Source: an uncultured delta proteobacterium (GTDB lineage Bacteria; Bdellovibrionota_C; UBA2361; OMII01). From it: a stretch of 33,941 nt of DNA. Below the pieces are notes generated by a model, which was not told where the DNA came from, did no database searches, and saw nothing but the letters and a program-made list of their open reading frames with translations. The DNA is taken from positions 1 through 33,941 of the forward strand of contig CAIXKI010000187.1 of assembly GCA_903920005.1 (NCBI GenBank), written 5' to 3'. A program made the translations under genes and the position numbers. Below are positions 7,778 through 17,500 of the stretch, one piece after another (the first letter of the stretch is position 1; each line of letters begins with the position of its first letter).

Positions 7778-7841
7778 TTTCATGTGACGCATCACAACGG
7801 AGTGGTCTCCACCTTCGCTGAAACCCCGTGGCCTGAGCCAC

Positions 7842-8162
7842 GTGACTGGAGTTGCCGGAACTCTCAAAAGTCCCTTAACGGAGATTTTGTACGCCCCGCG
7901 AAGAACTCCTGCTTTCCTGGCCAAGCCCCAACCCTGCCTTATTCTTGGCTCTACGCCAGCCGAAAAAGCAAACATCGCCTCGCACAGCAAAACAATCTCA
8001 CTCCGACTCCCTTATATACACCCCAATCCCTCACTCGTCGGCCCCTGGGCGCCCATCTCTGCATCACAACAAGGCGGTGATTATCGTCTCCCCCGGGGCA
8101 AAGACGCCGTTTCGCTGATGAGCTTGGCAGGAGCAAGACAGGGGAGATCCATTTTGATATAA
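7842..8162 (+). CDS. possible hypothetical protein (106 aa) in the 7778-8199 gap
   Basis: The 422-base gap between ctaA and the ABC exporter has no confident gene. The best frame starts at GTG 7842 and has codon choices like those of neighbouring genes and a balanced composition (for example CLILGSTPAEKANIA and GKDAVSLMSLAGARQG). It lacks a ribosome binding site and I recognise no family. A competing frame from GTG 7784 to 8080 is rich in Arg, Ser and Pro and looks less protein-like. The frame-shifted pair could also be the decayed remnant of one gene. The AGGGAG at 8178-8183 lies about 16 bases before the ABC gene, rather far for a ribosome binding site. Confidence 0.28.
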   Translation: MTGVAGTLKSPLTEILYAPRRTPAFLAKPQPCLILGSTPAEKANIASHSKTISLRLPYIHPNPSLVGPWAPISASQQGGDYRLPRGKDAVSLMSLAGARQGRSILI

Positions 8163-8199
8163 CCCGCTGAACTTTTTTAGGGAGTTCGCGCGCTCGACT

Positions 8200-9999
8200 A
8201 TGAACGACTCCACACAACCTGGCACATTCACCTCAATCCTCAACTTGGCAAAGGCCTCGTGGGAATCGACTCAGGGCGACCGAATTCGATTCTTTGGTTT
8301 TGTCGTACTCTTCGTCCTCGCGTACTCAATCGACCTCATCGTTCCATGGGCAATCGGGTGGATCCTCGATGTGTTCGTTAAGCAAGGATTCACTCAAGCC
8401 GCTTTCGAGATCGCGGTAAAATTTATCACCGTGTACGTCGCGCTAAAGATGGCGACTACGATATTTCACCATTACGCCCGGTATCTCCAAGGAACGGCCG
8501 CGTACTCAGCGCGTTTTAAAAAGCTTCAAGAGGTGTTCTCCGCTCTGATCGGCTTTCCGCTAAAGTGGCACGTGCACCATCACTCAGGAGAAAATCTTAG
8601 TCGCCTCAACCGTTCGGTTGGCGCTATTGAATCCGTCATCAGCAACTATATCTGGCAAATTATCGATGGCATGGTGAAGTTCTTCTTCGCCACATTCGCG
8701 CTTTTCACTCTCGATATTGAAGTCGCGCTCACCGTCCTCATCATGGGATTTGTGACGGTCTCGGTAATGATCCTCTTCAATAAGCGACTCACAAAGAAGT
8801 GGAGAAAGAACAACCGCTTCTATGACAGACTCAACCGAACCTGCGTTGATTACCTCTCAAATATTATAACGGTCAAAACGTTACGCCTTGAAAAACCGGC
8901 GCTCTCCTACCTCGTGAACCAGCGCCAAGATGGATTGACCCTCTGCCGAAAGATCTGGAAATATCAAGAGCTCAAATGGGGGACGATTGGGGTGGGCTAC
9001 AGCTTGGTGATGGGAACCTCGCTTCTCATTTACTTCAAGAATCACGTGGGCCAGAACGCTGCGTTCGATGTCGCTCAGGTGTACGTTCTCCTGAACTACC
9101 TCGACCGTATATTTGGAGCGATTACATCATTCACCGGCTATTACGGTGGAATTATTGAGGCCTCCCTCGCCTACGACGATGCTTCCTCAGTGCTCGAAGA
9201 GTCAAACAGCTTGAAGGCTCCGCCACGCACCGCCGCCTTACCGCGCGACTGGAAAACACTGGACCTTCACTCCGTTGATTTCTCCTACGGAGGAGACTCG
9301 GCAAACCTCCGAAATATCTTCCTGCAATTCCGGCGCGGAGAGAAGGTCGCGCTGGTCGGTCCGAGCGGCAGTGGCAAATCAACCTTACTGAAAGTTCTCT
9401 CTGGAATGCTCGCGGCTCAATCAGGAACTGTCACAACGTCGTCCGGTGGAACGTACTCTCTCGATGACGTAGCGGACGTGAGCATCTTAGTGCCTCAAGA
9501 GCCTGAGGTGTTCTCTGAGACGGTGCGATACAATTTGGCCTTCGGACAGAATTACTCGGACGCTGAACTGCAACGCGCTGTGACGCTCTGCCGCATCGAC
9601 CACCTCCTTGAGAAATTGCCACATGGGTGGGACAGCCCTCTCGAGGAGGCGGGTCTAAACATCTCCGGTGGAGAGCGCCAACGTCTCGCTCTCGCGCGAG
9701 GAGTCCTGCGAGTGCCGGGCAAGGACATCTTGCTTCTCGACGAACCAACCTCAAGCTTAGACCCGCTCACTGAAAAGCAGATCTTCGCGAGTATCCTCCA
9801 CGAATTTAAGGACCTGACCGTCATTACTGCCTGCCATCGTCTTGCCCTTGTGCCGATGTTTGATACCGTTGTGTATATCAAAGACGGCCGCGTGGAAGAG
9901 GTGGGTTCGTTCAATGAGCTTAGGGCTGCCGGCAGAGGATTCTCCGCGGCATGGGCTGATTATGAACGGACCGTTATCAGCGGCGAGTCGCCAGGATAA
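8200..9999 (+). CDS. ABC exporter, fused permease and ATPase (NdvA/MsbA type)
   Basis: This is a 599-aa type I ABC half-exporter, expected to work as a homodimer in the inner membrane. Residues about 25-320 hold six transmembrane segments (for example FFGFVVLFVLAYSIDLIVPW). The ATPase domain has Walker A GPSGSGKST (387-395), a Q-loop in LVPQEPEVF, signature LNISGGERQ (486-494), Walker B ILLLDEP (510-516), the D-loop SSLD and an H-loop His in TACHRL, so it looks fully active. The length and single-chain design match cyclic glucan exporters (NdvA/ChvA), and an NdvB-type synthase lies three genes downstream; this assignment rests on context. Lipid or peptide export is the alternative. The next ABC gene starts eight bases after its stop. 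Confidence 0.85.
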   Translation: MNDSTQPGTFTSILNLAKASWESTQGDRIRFFGFVVLFVLAYSIDLIVPWAIGWILDVFVKQGFTQAAFEIAVKFITVYVALKMATTIFHHYARYLQGTAAYSARFKKLQEVFSALIGFPLKWHVHHHSGENLSRLNRSVGAIESVISNYIWQIIDGMVKFFFATFALFTLDIEVALTVLIMGFVTVSVMILFNKRLTKKWRKNNRFYDRLNRTCVDYLSNIITVKTLRLEKPALSYLVNQRQDGLTLCRKIWKYQELKWGTIGVGYSLVMGTSLLIYFKNHVGQNAAFDVAQVYVLLNYLDRIFGAITSFTGYYGGIIEASLAYDDASSVLEESNSLKAPPRTAALPRDWKTLDLHSVDFSYGGDSANLRNIFLQFRRGEKVALVGPSGSGKSTLLKVLSGMLAAQSGTVTTSSGGTYSLDDVADVSILVPQEPEVFSETVRYNLAFGQNYSDAELQRAVTLCRIDHLLEKLPHGWDSPLEEAGLNISGGERQRLALARGVLRVPGKDILLLDEPTSSLDPLTEKQIFASILHEFKDLTVITACHRLALVPMFDTVVYIKDGRVEEVGSFNELRAAGRGFSAAWADYERTVISGESPG

Positions 10000-10007
10000 G
10001 AACGCCC

Positions 10008-11678
10008 ATGTCGACACCTATTGATCGAAATGTCCTTCGGCGTTTCATTACCCTCTCCGCCCCGTTCTTTCGCTCGAACAAACGTGCCAAGGCGATCGGT
10101 CTCGTCATACTCCTTCTTTCTCTCTCTCTTACCATCAATGGCATAGGTGTCGCGATGAGTTACATCGGTCGTGACTTCATGACCGCCCTACAAACTAAAA
10201 ACCAAACTGAATTCAATTGGAAACTCGCCGAGTACCTCCTGGCGTTTCTCATCGCGACACCTATCGTCGTTTCATATAGCTATACCGAACAACGCTTAGG
10301 ATTGCTGTGGCGCCGATGGTTAAGCCATCACATCCTGGCTCGATACTTCCTCGACCGCTCTTACTATCGGCTTAACCTGCGTGGCGACGTCGACAATCCG
10401 GACCAACGTATAGAGGAAGATGTCCGTTCGTTCTGCGCTCAGAGCCTGACTTTCTGTCTGATCTTATTCAACTCAACGGTTCAACTCTTCCTCTACGTGT
10501 ATGTGCTGTGGTCGATCTCGGTGACTCTCCTCTTCGCGGCGGTCGCCTATTCGATCATCGGCTCACTGGTCACCTACTATCTGGGGCGTCCCCTCATCGG
10601 ATTAAACTTCGCGCAGCTCAAGAAAGAGGCTGATTATCGATACAAACTAATCAACGTACGAGACAGCGCTGAATCGATCGCTTTCTACGGCCGCGAGGCT
10701 CGAGAATTCCTTCGAACACGTCAGAGACTGAAAGCCGCGCTCAATAATTTGCTGCAAGTAGTCAACTGGAACAGAAATCTTCAATTCTTCACCACCGGAT
10801 ACAATTACCTGCTCACCATCTTGCCAACGGTCCTCGTAGCGCCGTTATTCTTTAATGGCCAGATAGAGTTCGGAGCCGTCATTCAGGCGGGTGCAGCGTT
10901 CGGTTTCGTCATTAACGCCCTCTCGATCGTGGTCAACCACTTCGGCAATTTGAGTGTGTTCGCGGCGGTTATCAACCGGCTCGGCACATTCTGGGAGGCG
11001 CTCGAGACCGCAGGAGAGCCATTCACTGGTGGTGAACATATCAAAATCACAACGGGCCAAAACCTAACGTTCAAATCGGTAACGATATGGACCCCTCGAC
11101 GGGAACAAGCGCTCATTAAAGACCTATCATTCTCATTCTCCGGAAAATCTCTCCTCCTCGCGGGACCAAGCGGAAGCGGAAAAAGCTCTATTCTTCGAAC
11201 TATCGCGGGGCTCTGGGATACGGGGAATGGGCAGATTATTCGCCCCGATCTCACAGACGCTCTCTTCTTACCACAGCGTCCATACATGGTTCTCGGTTCT
11301 CTTCGAGCGCAACTTACCTACGGCATTCGAGGGAGGGTACTCCTCGATAAAGAACTTCGAGCGGCTCTTGAGCTCGTCCGCCTCACCGAGATGTACAACC
11401 GTGTCGGTGGTCTCGACGCGGTACTCGATTGGCCGAATATTCTTGGCACCGGAGAGCAACAACGGTTGGCGTTCGCGCGCCTCATTCTTCTAAGACCGAG
11501 ACTCGCCTTTTTGGACGAAGCAACAACCGCGATGGATAAAACGATTGAGGATGACCTCTATTCGATATTACCGCGATACGTCCGCCAATGGGTGAGTATC
11601 GGCAGCGCGGCCGATCTCAGCCAATATCACGAAAACATTCTGACACTCTCGGGAGATGGTACATGGTCGTACAAGTAA
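10008..11678 (+). CDS. SbmA/BacA-like (YddA, ABC_membrane_2) ABC transporter with altered ATPase motifs
   Basis: This 556-aa protein belongs to the SbmA/BacA/YddA/ABCD group: six transmembrane segments (about 25-320) carrying the family motif DNPDQRIEEDVRSF, then an ABC ATPase. Walker A is GPSGSGKSS (386-394), the Q-loop is LPQRPYM and Walker B is LAFLDEA with D503 and E504. Two key sites differ from the usual. The signature is LGTGEQQR (479-486), with Gly where LSxGE has Ser, and the switch histidine of the family's 'S(V/I)GHR' is replaced, SIGSAAD, with Ser533. ATP turnover may be reduced or regulatory. Family members move peptides, very-long-chain fatty acyl groups or affect lipid A. The following gene overlaps it by 16 bases, so the two are translationally linked. 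Confidence 0.82.
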   Translation: MSTPIDRNVLRRFITLSAPFFRSNKRAKAIGLVILLLSLSLTINGIGVAMSYIGRDFMTALQTKNQTEFNWKLAEYLLAFLIATPIVVSYSYTEQRLGLLWRRWLSHHILARYFLDRSYYRLNLRGDVDNPDQRIEEDVRSFCAQSLTFCLILFNSTVQLFLYVYVLWSISVTLLFAAVAYSIIGSLVTYYLGRPLIGLNFAQLKKEADYRYKLINVRDSAESIAFYGREAREFLRTRQRLKAALNNLLQVVNWNRNLQFFTTGYNYLLTILPTVLVAPLFFNGQIEFGAVIQAGAAFGFVINALSIVVNHFGNLSVFAAVINRLGTFWEALETAGEPFTGGEHIKITTGQNLTFKSVTIWTPRREQALIKDLSFSFSGKSLLLAGPSGSGKSSILRTIAGLWDTGNGQIIRPDLTDALFLPQRPYMVLGSLRAQLTYGIRGRVLLDKELRAALELVRLTEMYNRVGGLDAVLDWPNILGTGEQQRLAFARLILLRPRLAFLDEATTAMDKTIEDDLYSILPRYVRQWVSIGSAADLSQYHENILTLSGDGTWSYK

Positions 11679-14347
11679 TCTCCCTCATTATCGGTGTAGG
11701 TATCGCGTGCGCCTCTCACTCGGCGTGGGCCCAATCCCATTCTATTCAGGAAAAGATCTTTGAGAACTGCGAAGAGGCTCAAAAAGAGGTCCGCGCTCTT
11801 CCTCAAGACGATCAAAAGGCCCTTCTTGATTTTTTGGTCCGTGTTGTAGGACTGAATACCCAAGCCCCCGCGGCGCCGGAGGTGTTCGCCGTGATGCCAG
11901 GTGGTAAGCCCGGAGAAGGCCTCTCTTCAGGCGGGTCACGAAATATTGATGTAAGCGCCCCCGCGCTCTGGCAAACAACGGACGCGAAGCGGGAGCTTCG
12001 GGGCAAGCGATGCGCCCTCGATCTTCTCACAACTAGTGGCGCGCTCGCCTTCAGTATCACTCCTCGACTCGCCACACTCTACAGCGAACAACCTCTCAGC
12101 GACGAGATCGCTGTGGGAGTTGAAGAGGCGACAGCGAATATCGCCGAACAAGCGCATCGAAATGGTCAAACCCTTACCGAAGAACAGATTGATCAACTGG
12201 TACCCCACCTCATCGCGGACCGCCCGTTGGTCACTCAAAATCTCCTACACGAGTACATCGTTCTTACGCTTCCACGGATCCTCACCTACCTTTCAAAACT
12301 CCCGCAAAGTGACGCCGATAAAGTTATTCCGTTTCTCCAGGAAGTAGATCCCGACGGAAGTCGCTCAATGCGAGCATTCTTTGATCTCGTACCAAAACTG
12401 CCCGCCGAAAACGCCAATCGCCTGGCTGGCTATCTTCCATTCCCTCAAAAAGACTCCCTCGCTCCGCTCGTCGTCGACTTCGCGAAGCTCTCTTCTGACG
12501 ACAAACTAGGTAACACGATAACCGGCCTCATCGGCAAAGCCTGCACTTCACTCGGTACAGTGTCTCTCGAGTCCTCTGTCAGCTCTCTTCTTGGTCACAA
12601 TCCCGGAATTCTCGCAAAGGGAAGACTGCCGATGGACTATCAAAAGTGTCTCGTCGCATCGGTCCCCTCTCTCGCGGCTATCGTCCTGCCTTGGATCTCA
12701 AATGGAAGTGACGACGAGAAGAGACAGGCTCTCATCCTACTCCCCTCCGCGCTCCCGCTTCTCGATGCGGAGCGTAAAGGCGTTGTCTTTACAAAGGTAA
12801 AAGAGCTGGCGAATGATCGGCACTCCTCCCTTAGCCGCGACGCGATTGCCGCGTTCAGCGGATTCTCCGAACGAAGAAGCGATGTAGTTTCCGCGCTCGG
12901 AGCGCTCCTCAAAGACGCCCCCGCCTTGAAGGAACGATCGGAAGAATCAATGGTTGCCACAACCTGGAAGGTCCTGAACGACATGCCTTCCTCAAAAGAG
13001 TATCAACGAATCTCGCCGATACTTTTTGACGCGTTTCAACGAGACAACACCCCTGACGTCGCGGCTGAAGTCGTCGCCAAGATCGACTCTCTCGAACCAG
13101 CACTTATAAAACTCGCGGCGAATCGCTCATCGTCGGTCGCCTCCCGCGCTCTTCAAGCGCTTCAAAAGCGTAAAAAACTTAGCAAAACGTCACTACCCGT
13201 AATCGTTGAAGCCCTCCGAACTCCAGGGACAGCACGTGCCGCTGAGGCGACACTTCTCACGCATGGCTCGTCGAGTACTCCCCTCCTCAGAAAGGCTCTG
13301 CTTAAGACCTCAAGCTCCTCACGACTTGGCCTCCTTGCTTTACTTGAGAGCTTCGACAACGCCTCCAAGGCAGAGAGGAACGAACTCGCGTCCTCCTTGA
13401 TAGGCGCGGAGGGCTGCGGTGCTATAGAGGGTCGGTCCAAGGCGATAGCCTCGCTTCTCAACTCAGAGCTTGATAGCGCGATGTCAGAGAAGCTCGCTCG
13501 AAAGACTGTCGGGTGTCTGTGCTCTATTCCCGTAGAGGATGAGAAGAACTTCCTGGCGTCGGTACCTGGAAAACTTTTTAATTCTGTCGAGACTCTGAAA
13601 GGGGCTCACACCACCACCACTCAATGCGCGTCTCTGCGCTCATCGTCGATCGAGCTTATACACAACGAGGCGGTCGACCTGCCAGTGAGAACGTACCTCG
13701 CGACTGAGCTCCTCGAAAAAGGTACCGATGCGGAAAAGATAGCTCTACTAACCTCGATCAGAGGGGCATCGGACTTTACAACCAGCATCCTCTCCCGGAT
13801 CCGAAACCTTGCCTCCGTAGATGGCAAGGGAACCGAGCTCTCCTATACAGCCGCTCTGTGTCTGGCCCTGCTGGGCGATTTTGAATTTGATTGGAAGAGG
13901 TTCATTCGCTCCGTTATCGAGCTACCGGACTATGCGCCACATCACCCCCTGGCCCTCAAAATAGTTCAAAGGCTGCCGTCTGATCTAGTGCTCGGAGAGG
14001 TCACTCCTGCCCTTGAGGGTGAGTCCCCCTCGAAAGTAGCTGGGGCTTGCAGGGTTGGGGCGGCGTTGGGCCAACTTGCGATCCCCATAGTCTCGAAAAT
14101 ATGGAATTTAAGAGAGAAGCGCGCCCCCGAGATTCGCTACGCGGCAGTCCTGGCGTTGCTACAGATTAATCCACTCACCCCTGAGCTTCACGGCTCTCTT
14201 CGCGCCATACTGGCAAATCGGTATTATAGCTCAGCCCGGTTGATACCAGTGCCGTGGCGCCAATGTGTGGCGGTAGTAGACCTCGATAAAGCGTCGTTTG
14301 GAACCCTCCGCTCGGTGCGCCTCGATCGCCTACTATCAGAGAGATAA
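11663..14347 (+). CDS. exported alpha-helical (HEAT-like) repeat protein
   Basis: This is an 894-aa protein of unknown function. ATG 11663 is chosen over an in-frame ATG at 11588 because it begins a clean signal peptide (MVVQVISLIIGVGIACASHS, then AWAQ) and has GGGAGA a few bases upstream. The mature protein is a long series of amphipathic helix pairs with recurring patterns such as 'LLP.ALPLLDAERKGVVFTK' and 'SVASRALQALQKRKK', suggesting a HEAT/ARM-like solenoid; repeat boundaries are irregular. About ten cysteines are spread along the chain, which could form disulfides in the periplasm. It overlaps the SbmA-like ABC gene by 16 bases and precedes the glucan synthase gene, so a role as a periplasmic scaffold for that machinery is a reasonable guess. 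I recognise no catalytic motif. Confidence 0.75.
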   Translation: MVVQVISLIIGVGIACASHSAWAQSHSIQEKIFENCEEAQKEVRALPQDDQKALLDFLVRVVGLNTQAPAAPEVFAVMPGGKPGEGLSSGGSRNIDVSAPALWQTTDAKRELRGKRCALDLLTTSGALAFSITPRLATLYSEQPLSDEIAVGVEEATANIAEQAHRNGQTLTEEQIDQLVPHLIADRPLVTQNLLHEYIVLTLPRILTYLSKLPQSDADKVIPFLQEVDPDGSRSMRAFFDLVPKLPAENANRLAGYLPFPQKDSLAPLVVDFAKLSSDDKLGNTITGLIGKACTSLGTVSLESSVSSLLGHNPGILAKGRLPMDYQKCLVASVPSLAAIVLPWISNGSDDEKRQALILLPSALPLLDAERKGVVFTKVKELANDRHSSLSRDAIAAFSGFSERRSDVVSALGALLKDAPALKERSEESMVATTWKVLNDMPSSKEYQRISPILFDAFQRDNTPDVAAEVVAKIDSLEPALIKLAANRSSSVASRALQALQKRKKLSKTSLPVIVEALRTPGTARAAEATLLTHGSSSTPLLRKALLKTSSSSRLGLLALLESFDNASKAERNELASSLIGAEGCGAIEGRSKAIASLLNSELDSAMSEKLARKTVGCLCSIPVEDEKNFLASVPGKLFNSVETLKGAHTTTTQCASLRSSSIELIHNEAVDLPVRTYLATELLEKGTDAEKIALLTSIRGASDFTTSILSRIRNLASVDGKGTELSYTAALCLALLGDFEFDWKRFIRSVIELPDYAPHHPLALKIVQRLPSDLVLGEVTPALEGESPSKVAGACRVGAALGQLAIPIVSKIWNLREKRAPEIRYAAVLALLQINPLTPELHGSLRAILANRYYSSARLIPVPWRQCVAVVDLDKASFGTLRSVRLDRLLSER

Positions 14348-14502
14348 CCCTTCATTTTCGCCCAGAAAAAGGGTAAATAACTGGACCCCGCTAATGACGA
14401 ATCATGGGCTAACTGGGTATACTTCACCGATGTGCGGGGCGTGTATATTCCAGCAGCCCAGCACACAGGGTCTCTCGTCTGAACAATCAGCCTCTTTGGG
14501 GG

Positions 14503-17500
14503 TTGGCCTGTCGGAAAAGACCGCGTGAACGACTAGTATCTTTTCGGTCGATCAGAGTGATTACACCCTCCCCTTCTCTTGTGAACCGTATACGTCGCGC
14601 CACTGCTCCGCTTCGTCGCTCCATCGCGTCGCTGGGGCGATTGTCCCCGTTTTCGAACAGTGATGTTCAACCGGAAGCACCCTGGCGGGCAGAGGTCCTC
14701 TCCCGCGAGGCGCTCGCGGAACTCGCCCTACAACTCGCCGAGCAACATCGAGGGACGTTTGGGCCGAGCGGATCAACCAAACTACTTCACAGCTATCGGG
14801 CAAATCGTGAAACGCTAAAGCATGTCTATCAGTGCTTAGCGGACGCCGCTCGCCGTGGCGAGTCGCTTACCGCCGGAGCCGAGTGGATGCTCGACAACTA
14901 TCACGTCGTCGAGCGACACATCGCGATGATCAAGAAGTACCTTCCGTGGGCCTTCTATCGAACTCTTCCGAAATTCAAACAGGGAGACCTGAAGGGGTTT
15001 CCACGGGTATATAACCTAGCTCTTGAATTCATCGTCCACACAGACGCGGCAGTTGATGCTAATCTCGCCGCGGTATTCCTCTCCTCGTATCAACAACGCC
15101 TTGAGTTATCATCGGGAGAGCTCTGGGCGTTTCCGATCATGCTTCGGTTCGCGCTTTTCGAGAACCTTCGCCGACTCACCCGTGAAGCCGAAAAGGAGCT
15201 TTTAGCTCGCCGCGACGTATTCTCTCTAGTTGACTCAGTTCTTGGCGACGAATCAAAGCCAGGAACTGAGATCATGAACGAGCTCGCTCGCAAGATTAGC
15301 GAACGAGAGACCTTCCTGCCACACGGAGCGTTGGAACTGATAAAGCGCCTTAGAGTCCGTGGGCGAAAAGCCTTTCTTGCTCTACAATTTATCGAAGAGA
15401 CTCTTCGTGAGCGTGGGCTCGACTACGAAGACCTCCAACGCACTCAAGACCACATGCAGGCAGCCCGGCAGATCTCTGTCGGTAATACCCTCACCTCCCT
15501 GACCGCCATCGACCAGATGAACTGGCGAGACTGGTTCGAGACGGTTAGCCTCGCGGATAAGCTCCTTCGACAAGATCCGGCTCGCACGTATTCTCGATGC
15601 GACTTTACAACTCGCGACAGAATAAGACATGACATAGAACGAATCGCGAAACGGCTCAGCCTTACGGACTCCGCGGTCGCCGCGGCCGCACTCGCCTGTG
15701 CCGAAACCGCCAACCTCGCCTACCCGGGGGACGACAACGAGTCGCTCTGCAAGAAGTACGTGGGGTCATTCTTCATTGGAGACGGACGGCTCATACTTGA
15801 AGAGCGCTTGGGGTACACCCCAAGCATAAAACACCAAATCATAAGGTTTCTCGAAAAACACGCCGTCGCCTCCTACATGGCATCGATCTTTTTCGTGACC
15901 TTCATGCTTGTCGTGTACGTGCTCCTCATCTCGGAGTGGGCGGACGTCTCAACATGGGTTCTTCTCGTAACGCTCGCGATTGCGTTTCTTCCGATGTCAG
16001 AGCTTGCCTCAAGCCTCGTTCAGTACCTAGTCACTCGCTCAGTGACTCCTCGACCACTCCCCAAGCTATCGTTTGAAGAGAGGGTCCCCGAAGGGCTCAA
16101 CACGCTCGTTACCGTTCACACTATCTTCAGTAGTACCAGCTCAATTCAAAAGGCTATCGACGGGCTTGAGGTACGATTCCTCGCCAACGAAGACCCAGCG
16201 TTCACCTATGTATTAATGGCGGACATTCCAGACGCCTCAACTGAGCAAACGAGCGTAGACGAAGAGATTATCGGTATCGCTAAAGATGGTATCGAGACTC
16301 TTAATATTCGTCACGCGTCAGCAGACCGCCCTCGGTTCACCCTTTTCTTCCGTCGCCGCCTCTGGAACCCCAACGAAAAGCGCTGGATGGCATGGGAACG
16401 AAAACGAGGAAAGATTGAAGAGCTTAATCGCTTCCTTCTGGGCGATGACAACACGACGTTAAGTCTCGTTGTTGGAGATGCGGCCCAGCTTAGGAGCGCT
16501 CGTTACATCATCACCCTCGATAGCGACTCTCAGCTTTCAAGAGATGTCGCGAAAAAACTTGTCGCGACGATCGCTCATCCTCTCAATCAGGCGGTTATCG
16601 ATCCAACAATCAATCGAGTCGTTCGTGGGTACGGACTTATTCAGCCGCGAGTCACGATATCGCTCACATCAGCGACAAGTTCGTGGTTCTCACGACTCTT
16701 CTCTGGCCAGGCCGGCCTTGATCCGTATACCAACGTGGTCTCTGACGTGTATCAGGATCTCTTCGCGGAGGGGTCCTACGTCGGAAAAGGCATTTACGAC
16801 ATTCGGGCATTCGAGTCCGTAATGGAGGGCCGAGTTCCCGAGAATACTCTGCTCAGCCATGACCTTTTCGAGGGCTCATTCGCGCGAGTGGGATTAGCCT
16901 CTGACATCGAGCTCTACGACGATTTCCCATCACGATACATGGCTTACTCGAAGCGTCTTCACCGATGGGTCCGCGGAGATTGGCAACTTCTTCCATGGCT
17001 CCTGCCTCGTTGGGTAACCGGCAATCGCATTCCAAAGTCAAACCTCTCCACTCTTGCTCGCTGGAAGATGCTCGATAACCTTCGTCGAAGCCTTCTCGCG
17101 CCTACGTCGCTTGCGGCACTTATTGGCGGATGGCTCTTCTTACCAGGTGGTCCGCTGACATGGACTGTCCTCGTACTCCTTGTAGTCTCGTTTCCCGTCT
17201 TTACCGGATTAGCGAGCGTATTCGCCCTACCCACCGTAGGAATCTCGCTCGGAGGATTCCTCGGAGATATTGGAGTCGATCTCTGGAGACAAACGATCCG
17301 GTCGCTATGCGCTATATGTTTTCTCCCTCACCAAGCAGCGCTCATGCTCCACGCAATCGGGGTTACACTCGCACGTGTGTTTGTGACCGGTACCAACCTC
17401 CTTGAATGGGAGCCCGCGGAACGATCTGAGCAAAGAACGAAGAACGAGATCCGTATCTACATGCGGTTGTTCACTCCGGTAATGATCACGATAGTAGCTC

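Noticed and set aside
11588-11662. Longer start for the helical repeat protein
   Set aside because: The extra 25 residues overlap the ABC gene by 91 bases, are Arg/Ser-rich and would bury the signal peptide; ATG 11663 has a proper ribosome binding site.
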